Shown one piece after another: positions 58,017 to 64,000 of a DNA stretch of 64,000 nt. The position numbers and the translations under genes are program-made. How positions within the stretch are numbered: the stretch's first letter is position 1; the number at the start of each line of letters is the position of its first letter. This DNA comes from Flaviaestuariibacter flavus. GTDB taxonomy: Bacteria; Bacteroidota; Bacteroidia; Chitinophagales; Chitinophagaceae. The DNA lies in contig NZ_SJZI01000050.1 of NCBI RefSeq assembly GCF_004337505.1, forward strand, positions 186,001 through 250,000, written 5' to 3'. The notes under the pieces are model-generated. The model ran no database searches. It worked only from the letters and a program-made list of their open reading frames with translations, and had not been told where the DNA came from.

Positions 58017-60915
58017 ATTTAAGCCGGGCGGTGGGCTTCGACGGACCGCGCTCCGGCCGGCGGTCGGGGTTGCGATCGGGTGTGCGCTGCGCGGGCGCTT
58101 GTGCAGGGCTTTCGCGCTTCGGCGTCTCCTTGAACATCGGTTCGCGCGGCTCCTCTTCGTCGCGCTCCTCGTCCTGCCCGTTGTCGGGCGTACGGCGGAT
58201 ATTGATGCTCCGCTTGCGCTGCATCACCTCGAACACGATCTCTACGGGCTCGTCACCGTTCAGGTCTGCGATCCGCGAAGTGGTGACCGGTACGTATTCA
58301 TCATCAAACACATTTTCATTGAGCGTTACCTGGTAGCTGCCTCCCGGCAACTCCAGCGAAAACTCGCTGTTCATATCGGTAAGCGTGCTGAACGACTTGC
58401 CCGCCGCGTCGGTGGCAGTCACCCGGATGCTCGACAGCTCCATGTGCTGGTTGCTCATATTGTCGGCGATCAGCACGAGGCGGCCGCGCAGCAGGCGCCC
58501 GATGCGGAAGGGCACCAGCATTTGCTTTCCCGCGCGTGCGGGGTTGAGCTTCTGGCGGAGCCCGTCGCGCGGCAGCCAGCCGCGGATCCCTTTGATTTTT
58601 GAAAAGTCGATATCGAGATCAGCGGCCCCGATGTCGCGCAGGGAAAGCGTACCTGTTGAATCGGTGCGAACCCAGTTGCCGTTTACCAGCACGTCGGCAT
58701 GCGCCAGCGGCTCGTCGCCGGCACCGGGGCGCTGGTCGTTGTCGCGGTCGCGGAAAAGCACCAGGTCGAAGTTGTACGATTTACGCTTTTTATAAACAGG
58801 CACCGAAAGCGACTTGCGGATCGTCAGGTCGGTGAAGACCGCCCTGTTGCTGCGCAGACCGGCATTGTTGTTCAGCATTACCTGCAGCCCGATGGCGGGA
58901 AACTGCTTGCTGACACGTGTTGTGAGGAAGCTGAAGTCGGTGCCGTAGCTGGAGTTGAGCGTGTAGCTGTACTGGTTGAAAATGCTGAGCCCGATCTTGG
59001 GAAAGAAGTGCTCGTAATAGGGTGCGAACTGCAGGCGCCGGTAGGAGCGGGGCGCCGGCAGCGACTCCTTGATCTCGTAGTAATAATACGGGTTCAGGCA
59101 GTGCTGCAGCTGAAGTCCGGCACGCCCGTACTGGATGTTGAGCGAACTGTTTACGGCAAAATAAGGAGCGATGTCCGTACGTCCCCGGAGCCGCACGATC
59201 CCGGCCTGGCTGGTGAAATAAAGCGAAAAGCCGTTCCTTGAAAAATTCAGGGTGTTGGACAGGCGGTACATCTCCGGAACAAAGGCCGACAAGCTGTCCT
59301 GCCACTGCCGGAAGATGCCGAAAGACGAATTGAAGCTGAGTTGCTTGCGCACGCCTGAAAACCCGATCCCGTATTCCTCCATACCGGAGACCATCAGGTT
59401 GCGGATGGCAGCGTCGACGGACTGGTTGTAAACGCGCACGTTGGAACGGTAAAAGGCCGAAAGCTGCAGCTTTTTGCCAAAGGCGCGACGCAGTTCATGA
59501 TCGTGAAACGTGAAATTTTTATACATCCCGGGAAAGTGCTTCCCGAACACATCGAGGCGCGAGCTCGCCTGCCAGCGGTTCCAGTTTTTGTCGAAGGTGT
59601 AGCCAATGAGCCCGCTGCTCACCGTACTGTCAGTGCCGGCTTTCGCGGTCAAAGGAGTACTGCCGCCACCGCCGAAGCGGAGGCCGATCTTTTGTTTTGC
59701 CGCGAACTCCCAGGCTACCTCATTCATGTTCAGCAGGCTGCGTGTGCCTTCGGTGCGGTCGCTGTTGTAGAACAGCTGGCTGCTCCAGTTCCATCGCCGC
59801 GCGAGCGGGTGGGCCAGGCTGATGAACGAAGTGGTGGCCTCATTCAGGTAGTGCCGGATAAAGCCGAGTTCAGTGGTACCTTTCTTGTCAGCCGAAAACA
59901 GTTGAACGTTCGCCCCGAGGCCGAAGGCCGTGAAGTAGCGGAATTCGTTTTGGTATCCCAGGAGCGTGCGGCTGCGCGCGGTGGAATACAGCAGGTGTCC
60001 CTGCTGCGGCGTCAGCTGGTAACCCTGGAAATAAGTAGGAGAGGAAAGCAGCACGTCGAGGCGACGGTCTTTGCTGAAGCTGAGGTTGCCGCTGGCGCCC
60101 ATCAGGAGGGCGGGCTGGCTACCCGTAAAATTCCGGAGGTTCAGGTCAACCGAGAGCGGCATTTTTTCCCAGCGCTCCACGCCCTGCGAGTAGATATTAT
60201 CGGTGCGGATAAAGTTGACCGGGATCATCCGCTTATCGCCGGTAGCGTCTTGGGCAAACAGGTAGCCATAGGTGCGCAGTTCCTCCAGCCGGGTCTGCAA
60301 CACCACCGGTACGCGGAAGACGCGCCGCTCTCCGGGCGCGAGCACGGGCTTTTTTTCGTTGATCTGAAATGTGACTCCGGGAGGAGATTCGGAGCTGAGC
60401 TGCAGCTCGAGCGGCACGTTGCCGGAATTTTGCAGGCTGATCTCCACGGAGGAGTTGGGTTGCCGCCCTGAATAGAGTACCTCGCTTTGCAGGGCCGTGC
60501 AGGACCAGCGGATATAGGGTTGTTCGCGGAGTACGAAGGAAGCGCTTTTCGTGCTGCCGCCGGCAGTGCAATGAACCCATACCGTATCGGCCGCCGCCGA
60601 CAGGTGCGGGCGGCGCAGGGCCAGGTGCAGGGGCTGGTACTGAATTTCGCCCGGTGCCAGCAGGCGTTCCCCGGTAACCGGAGTTACGAGTTGCAGGTAG
60701 TCGGAGTATTGCAGGCTGACGGTAACGGGCAGGGGCGCACTGCCGGTATTCTCCATGCGGAGGCTGTTGAACTGAAAGCCGTTGCCGTCGATCACCACCG
60801 TGTCCTTTATAAAGCGCAGGGAGAGGGGCGCCTGGCCAAATACATTCCCGGTGCCCGAAAGCAGGCACAGCAGGAAGAGGAGGTGTAGGGTAATATTTGG
60901 CTTGTGGAAGTTCAA
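58015..60915 (-). CDS. Usher-like outer-membrane barrel with Ig-like and regulatory-like domains
   Basis: A 966-residue exported protein. Signal peptide (ending GNVFGQ, about residue 28). Residues 29-128 and 150-232 are two Ig-like/PapD-like modules (SLRMENTGSAPLPVTVSL; SVEISLQNSGNVPLELQL, LAPGERRVFRVPV). Residues about 255-715 are alternating amphipathic strands with aromatic turns, as in a large barrel (STARSRTLLGYQNEFRYFTAFGLGANVQLF). A SdrD-B-like/carboxypeptidase-regulatory module follows (FRDRDNDQRPGAGDEPLAHADVLVNGNW), then another Ig-like module and a Pro/Arg/Glu-rich tail (905-966). Chaperone-usher proteins have a similar plan (barrel flanked by periplasmic Ig-like domains), though the detailed match is inferred. 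It is the last gene of the cluster. Confidence 0.72.
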   Translation of the reverse strand: MNFHKPNITLHLLFLLCLLSGTGNVFGQAPLSLRFIKDTVVIDGNGFQFNSLRMENTGSAPLPVTVSLQYSDYLQLVTPVTGERLLAPGEIQYQPLHLALRRPHLSAAADTVWVHCTAGGSTKSASFVLREQPYIRWSCTALQSEVLYSGRQPNSSVEISLQNSGNVPLELQLSSESPPGVTFQINEKKPVLAPGERRVFRVPVVLQTRLEELRTYGYLFAQDATGDKRMIPVNFIRTDNIYSQGVERWEKMPLSVDLNLRNFTGSQPALLMGASGNLSFSKDRRLDVLLSSPTYFQGYQLTPQQGHLLYSTARSRTLLGYQNEFRYFTAFGLGANVQLFSADKKGTTELGFIRHYLNEATTSFISLAHPLARRWNWSSQLFYNSDRTEGTRSLLNMNEVAWEFAAKQKIGLRFGGGGSTPLTAKAGTDSTVSSGLIGYTFDKNWNRWQASSRLDVFGKHFPGMYKNFTFHDHELRRAFGKKLQLSAFYRSNVRVYNQSVDAAIRNLMVSGMEEYGIGFSGVRKQLSFNSSFGIFRQWQDSLSAFVPEMYRLSNTLNFSRNGFSLYFTSQAGIVRLRGRTDIAPYFAVNSSLNIQYGRAGLQLQHCLNPYYYYEIKESLPAPRSYRRLQFAPYYEHFFPKIGLSIFNQYSYTLNSSYGTDFSFLTTRVSKQFPAIGLQVMLNNNAGLRSNRAVFTDLTIRKSLSVPVYKKRKSYNFDLVLFRDRDNDQRPGAGDEPLAHADVLVNGNWVRTDSTGTLSLRDIGAADLDIDFSKIKGIRGWLPRDGLRQKLNPARAGKQMLVPFRIGRLLRGRLVLIADNMSNQHMELSSIRVTATDAAGKSFSTLTDMNSEFSLELPGGSYQVTLNENVFDDEYVPVTTSRIADLNGDEPVEIVFEVMQRKRSINIRRTPDNGQDEERDEEEPREPMFKETPKRESPAQAPAQRTPDRNPDRRPERGPSKPTARLK

Positions 60916-60988
60916 GGAGTGTGCCGGCGGCAGGAATGAAGAAGCCCTCCACGGGTTGGGAAGGGCTTCTCAGGAATCTGGTGACAGA

Positions 60989-61489
60989 TCAGTATTGGGT
61001 GGCGGTGAACACGACGTTGATCGTGTACGTGTCGGCGTCGTAGTTGAGGCCGGGAACCGCTTTATAATCGATGTTGTGCACGTTGCCCGAGCCACGGCTG
61101 AAGTTGCCGATGTTCTGGTCGGTGGTGCTGAGGCCTTGGTAGGGAACGGTACCGCCGTTCACCTGAACCTGCAGTACGCTTGCCGGCATCGTCGTGGTGG
61201 TAACGCCGCCGTCGGCGAAGTTGGCCGTAGCAGCCTTGGCAGTGAGGTGGTAGCTCTTGTTCGAAGAAACGGTGACTGTACCCGCGCTCTGGAGCTCGAT
61301 ACCCGAAGTGTAGTCAGCGACGGTCGTGAAGGTCATCGTATGCGTCGTGTTCGGTGTATAATTGATCGTCAGTGCGTTGTTGAGCACCAGCGTAACCGTT
61401 TGGCCGGAAGTCGATGCAGTTGCGTTCGTTTGGGCATTTGCAGCGGCAAATCCGCAAACAGCAAAAAGAACAAGGGCGATCTTTTTCAT
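60989..61489 (-). CDS. Small secreted beta-rich pilin-like protein
   Basis: A 166-residue exported protein with a signal peptide (to about residue 20). The mature part is Thr/Ser/Ala-rich and strand-like: TVTLVLNNALTINYTPNTTHTMTF, then GTVTVSSNKSYHLTAKAATANFADG, MPASVLQVQVNGG, LSTTDQNIG and YTINVVFTATQY. It resembles DUF4402-type and spore-coat-U-type small fibre subunits. The end TYTINVVFTATQY matches the end of the two-domain protein at 62019 (TYTIALTYTLTAP), and MPASVLQVQVNG matches MPASVLKVSVG there. It probably is a main surface subunit. It sits just upstream of the usher-like gene on the same strand (73 bp). Confidence 0.78.
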   Translation of the reverse strand: MKKIALVLFAVCGFAAANAQTNATASTSGQTVTLVLNNALTINYTPNTTHTMTFTTVADYTSGIELQSAGTVTVSSNKSYHLTAKAATANFADGGVTTTTMPASVLQVQVNGGTVPYQGLSTTDQNIGNFSRGSGNVHNIDYKAVPGLNYDADTYTINVVFTATQY

Positions 61490-61629
61490 TCGAAGTTGTT
61501 TTGGAGGGTGTAATGAATTGATGTGCTAAAATAGAAACCTTTATCGATATCTCAGCAAAACTCTCCAAAAAAGCTATGGTAAACCCCTATAAATGCATTG
61601 GATGGTGCTATTTGAACCTGAAATGGGCC

Positions 61630-61902
61630 TCAGGGACGGCTCAGGGTAAGCAGCTCGCCCGCGCGGATCCGGGAGAATGCTGCCGGGATGGCGGCCCGGT
61701 GGCGGCCACGCTGCTCGCGCACGCAGCTCCACCTTACGGGAGCCTGGACCAGGAAGGGGTGTAGCGGATTGCCGGTCTTTTCGAAAAGTGCCGGCGGCTG
61801 CAGGCGCAGCGTCATCGTGGCCGCGGCCGAGCCGACTGCCACCTTTTGCGCCTGCGCAAAGACGCACAGGCTGGTGCAAACCAGGAACAGGAAGTACTTC
61901 AA
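61630..61902 (-). CDS. Small secreted protein of unknown function in the surface cluster
   Basis: A 90-residue protein. From TTG 61902 the first 20 residues are a clean signal peptide (MKYFLFLVCTSLCVFAQAQ); a GTG 10 codons further up (61932) is also possible but adds a poor N-terminus. The mature part (VAVGSAAATMTLRLQPPALFE... RIRAGELLTLSRP) is basic and has no recognised motif. It may be a periplasmic helper or a small subunit. The small size, non-ATG start and position between two pilin-like genes are the only clues. Confidence 0.6.
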   Translation of the reverse strand: MKYFLFLVCTSLCVFAQAQKVAVGSAAATMTLRLQPPALFEKTGNPLHPFLVQAPVRWSCVREQRGRHRAAIPAAFSRIRAGELLTLSRP

Positions 61903-62018
61903 GGGGATAGGATTTTCTGAGTGCCGGGGCACCCAGGTCTAATTTAGCATCCCTGTACCTCTGGAGTACACCAACCCGCTGCGATTTTCAGGTGCTCTGA
62001 AAAAACACCTAAGCGCTG

Positions 62019-62936
62019 CTAGGGGGCAGTTAACGTATAGGTCAGTGCAATTGTGTAAGTGCCTGGTAAATAGGCATAACCGGGAGTGGCGCGGTAGGAA
62101 ATATAATAGGGCGAGGAGCCCGGTGTGGCGCTCCCCGAGACCAGGGTCTGCGGTGTTGTGGAAAGCGCCACTTCGGTGCTGCCCACCGACACTTTCAGTA
62201 CCGAAGCAGGCATGGTTTCTGGGCCGAGCGACCCGCTGTAGTTGAAGCTGCTCGAAGCGCTCCGGGCGGTAAAGATCCAGGGCGAGTTGCTCTTGAGCGT
62301 AAAGCTGTTGCCGTTGGCGATCGACTTGCCCGCATCAAATTCGCCGGTAGTGGCAAATGTAAATACGTGCGAAGGGCCGGTGGCCAGGGAAAGCGCGACG
62401 ATTCTTTGAACGTTAACGGTGATCGGTATCGTCCGCGTAATGCTTGTGTTCTTGTTTTCCGAGTAGGTGACCGACAGGTTGAAGGTGTAGTTGCCGGCCG
62501 GTACCGCCCAGCCGATGGGCTGGAGGATGAGGTCGTAGCGGGCAACGATGTTATTATTGTTGTTGTCGTTGGCCTTGGTGGCCAGCACCTGGCTCGCGGT
62601 ATTGCCCAGGGCTATATTTCCCAGGGTGTAGCCGGTGTTGTCGTTAGGGGTGATATTATTGAAGCGGACCTGGAGCAGCCCGGCGGCAATCGGGGAGGTG
62701 GCCGGGCTCGTAGAAGTTACGATCGCGGCTAGATCGTATTTTTTCCTGCCACTGTTGATGATCAGGGAAAAAGCCTGAGGAATGGTGATGGTGCTGCTTT
62801 CCAGTTGTGCGACCGTGCTGACGGTGATTGCCGAAGGGGCTATCACGTTAAAGGACTGGGCGCCCAGGCGCTCCGGCAAAAGGGCGACAAGCAAAAACAG
62901 GAGCCATCCGCTTAAGTTTCGATATCGGTCCTTCAT
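62019..62936 (-). CDS. Two-domain secreted protein, putative tip or adhesin subunit
   Basis: A 305-residue exported protein with a signal peptide (to about residue 26, ending RLGAQ). Residues 29-172 form one beta-rich domain (AITVSTVAQLESSTITIPQAF, LILQPIGWAVPAGNYTFNLSVTY), and residues about 174-305 form a second that is paralogous to the whole pilin-like protein at 60989: MPASVLKVSVGSTEVAL, SGSATPGSSPYYISYRA and PGTYTIALTYTLTAP. A lectin-like or adhesive domain followed by a pilin domain is the architecture of chaperone-usher tip adhesins, and this protein has the same order. ATG 62934-62936 is preferred over 62951. It is divergent from the chaperone gene. Confidence 0.74.
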   Translation of the reverse strand: MKDRYRNLSGWLLFLLVALLPERLGAQSFNVIAPSAITVSTVAQLESSTITIPQAFSLIINSGRKKYDLAAIVTSTSPATSPIAAGLLQVRFNNITPNDNTGYTLGNIALGNTASQVLATKANDNNNNNIVARYDLILQPIGWAVPAGNYTFNLSVTYSENKNTSITRTIPITVNVQRIVALSLATGPSHVFTFATTGEFDAGKSIANGNSFTLKSNSPWIFTARSASSSFNYSGSLGPETMPASVLKVSVGSTEVALSTTPQTLVSGSATPGSSPYYISYRATPGYAYLPGTYTIALTYTLTAP

Positions 62937-62962
62937 AGTCACCCGGCGCAATCTGGTAACGC

Positions 62963-62970
62963 CAAATGTA
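62963..62970 (-). promoter_or_regulatory. Candidate -7 box for the adhesin-like gene (minus strand)
   Basis: Minus strand TACATTTG fits TAnnTTTG; it lies 27 bases upstream of the ATG at 62936. The -33 match is weak. Confidence 0.45.
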
Positions 62971-62972
62971 AG

Positions 62973-62980
62973 TAACTTTG
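62973..62980 (+). promoter_or_regulatory. Candidate -7 box for the chaperone-like gene (plus strand)
   Basis: TAACTTTG fits TAnnTTTG; it lies 19 bases upstream of ATG 62999. Two bases separate it from the oppositely directed box at 62963-62970, so the two promoters overlap closely. Confidence 0.5.
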
Positions 62981-62998
62981 TTTAAACCGGTATTTGGG

Positions 62999-63829
62999 AT
63001 GAAACCACTAACTGTACTATGTCTTGCCCTGCTGGCATGCCTCAGCGGCTTCGGCCAGCGGATCTCCGTGCAGCCTTCCACCCTTGATTTCCGCGTGGCT
63101 CCCGGCGCCAGCCAGTCGCAAACGATCTCCCTGTCCAACTTTTCCGATAAAAAGGTCGCCTTCCAGGCCTATATCAACGACTGGCTGCGCGACAGCACCG
63201 GCGCCCACCAGTATTTTCGTGCCGATACCCTGCGCCGCTCCTGCGCCACCTGGGTGCAGCTGAGCCGGAATTTCATCGAGCTGGAGCCCGGCCAGTCAAC
63301 ACAACTGGTAGTACAGCTGCAGGGCCCGGCCGACAGCGCCGAATTCCGCCAAATGAAATGGGCCATGCTTTTCCTGCATACCGTGGAGGAACAGGATAGC
63401 GCCACCCGCCGCCAGAAGCAGCTGCAGGCTACTATCAAGGAGTCGTTCCGCATCGGGGTACATATTTACCAGACGCCACCGGCGCTCGGGCTGCGCAAGG
63501 TAAAAGCCCTCGCGCTGCGCCCTGCCGCCGACGCGCCCGATGTATACGAGCTGAAGATGCGCAATACTGGTGAGATGATGGTAAACTGCAAGGCGTATAT
63601 CAACCTCACGGAGGTGGCCACCGGCAGGCAATACAAGACCGAGCTGGTCGACTTTCCGGTATTCCCCGAAGGCGTCCGCAAGGTGCGGATCAAGTTGCCT
63701 TCCGACCTGCCAGCGGGCACCTATTCGGCGCTCGGCGTACTCGACCTCGGCGGCGACGTTCCGCTGGAGGGAATTGAAAAGACGATCGAGGTAAAACCGG
63801 CTGTCGCAAACGGTGCCAACGGCAAATAG
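62999..63829 (+). CDS. Periplasmic PapD-like chaperone
   Basis: A 276-residue exported protein with a signal peptide (MKPLTVLCLALLACLSGFG). Residues 21-165 read as a PapD-type Ig domain: ISVQPSTLDFRVAPGASQSQTISLSNFSDKKVAFQAYINDW in condensed form, with the later strand FIELEPGQSTQLVVQLQGP and the partner-binding KESFRIGVHIYQTPP end. Residues 167-265 are a second Ig-like domain (YELKMRNTGEMMVNCKAYINL; LPSDLPAGTYSALGVLDLGG). The DUF916 family of WxL-associated proteins is an alternative relative. As the only gene of this cluster on the plus strand, it shares a divergent promoter interval with the putative subunits. Confidence 0.78.
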   Translation: MKPLTVLCLALLACLSGFGQRISVQPSTLDFRVAPGASQSQTISLSNFSDKKVAFQAYINDWLRDSTGAHQYFRADTLRRSCATWVQLSRNFIELEPGQSTQLVVQLQGPADSAEFRQMKWAMLFLHTVEEQDSATRRQKQLQATIKESFRIGVHIYQTPPALGLRKVKALALRPAADAPDVYELKMRNTGEMMVNCKAYINLTEVATGRQYKTELVDFPVFPEGVRKVRIKLPSDLPAGTYSALGVLDLGGDVPLEGIEKTIEVKPAVANGANGK

Positions 63830-63895
63830 GTGGATACCAATTCCTCCCTATCTTCGCCCCCTGTTCAAACCAAAACCCCATTCAAATTGAAGCAC

Positions 63896-64000
63896 ATGGA
63901 TTTTAAGCAAATTCAGGAGTTGATCCAGCTGGTCAACGACACTAATATTGGCGAAGTGAGTATTGAGCAGAAAGACTTCAAGATCACCATCCGTCAAAAG
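63896..64000 (+). CDS. accB: Acetyl-CoA carboxylase biotin carboxyl carrier protein, N-terminal part (runs off the window)
   Basis: The first 35 codons of AccB (BCCP), which carries the biotin between biotin carboxylase and the carboxyltransferase. MDFKQIQELIQLVND, then IGEVSIEQKDFKITIRQK, match the characteristic Bacteroidota N-terminus; the biotin-lysine domain (MKM) would lie beyond 64000. efp-accB(-accC) neighbourhoods are common in bacteria; here the surface cluster separates them by about 5.9 kb. Confidence 0.85.
   Translation, partial: MDFKQIQELIQLVNDTNIGEVSIEQKDFKITIRQK

Overview
The window reads as a chromosomal segment of a comparatively GC-rich Bacteroidota, most likely family Chitinophagaceae. 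This rests on three secreted proteins with type IX secretion (T9SS) C-terminal sorting domains, CKK-type lipoproteins with M57 (dual-action HEIGH) peptidase domains, several start-proximal TAnnTTTG boxes of the Bacteroidota -7 type, few recognisable Shine-Dalgarno sequences, and an EF-P with an unusual loop. The family assignment is inference. I saw no tRNA, rRNA, CRISPR array, prophage or transposase gene.

Layout. 1-7.7 kb: 5' end of dnaE, an NlpC/P60 hydrolase, a polysaccharide flippase-like protein, a DHCW-cupin/GNAT fusion, an M1 aminopeptidase, a peptide-type solute-binding lipoprotein and a small acidic hypothetical. 8-14.4 kb: parE and parC with a DUF1835-type gene between them, then trmO. 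14.4-23.3 kb: acs divergent from an MFS carrier, an ABC ATPase without permease, a COG4705-like membrane protein, an AraC regulator, a membrane-anchored cupin and a MATE exporter. 23.3-31.7 kb: two secreted proteins of unknown role, smpB-accD divergent from accA, dapA overlapping an esterase, and rnz. 31.8-35.7 kb: STAS/fructosamine-kinase pair divergent from clpC. 36-53 kb: three T9SS cargo proteins (M4 peptidase, lamin-tail-like protein, S8 peptidase), cmk, FKBP, a thioesterase, three M57 lipoproteins (two of them tandem paralogues), an exonuclease/GIY-YIG fusion and rlmK. 53-57.4 kb: mdh, a thioredoxin-like protein, and an outer-membrane barrel with a kinase-like N-terminal half. 57.4-64 kb: efp, a five-gene surface-assembly cluster, and the 5' end of accB.

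The most interesting locus is 58.0-63.8 kb. It encodes a PapD-like periplasmic chaperone, a large outer-membrane barrel flanked by Ig-like and carboxypeptidase-regulatory-like domains, a small secreted beta-rich pilin-like protein, a two-domain secreted protein whose C-terminal half is a paralogue of that pilin-like protein, and a small secreted protein. Together these look like a Bacteroidota analogue of a chaperone-usher fibre system. They sit between efp and accB, which are neighbours in many bacteria.

A second theme is intergenic repeats. At least six families of imperfect palindromic elements occupy the ends of genes, often at convergent junctions and often containing an intrinsic-terminator hairpin. 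One of them has become the translated C-terminus of the DUF1835 protein.

Three acetyl-CoA carboxylase subunits (accD, accA, accB) are in the window. Long antisense frames opposite parE, parC, clpC and others are codon-bias shadows and were left out.
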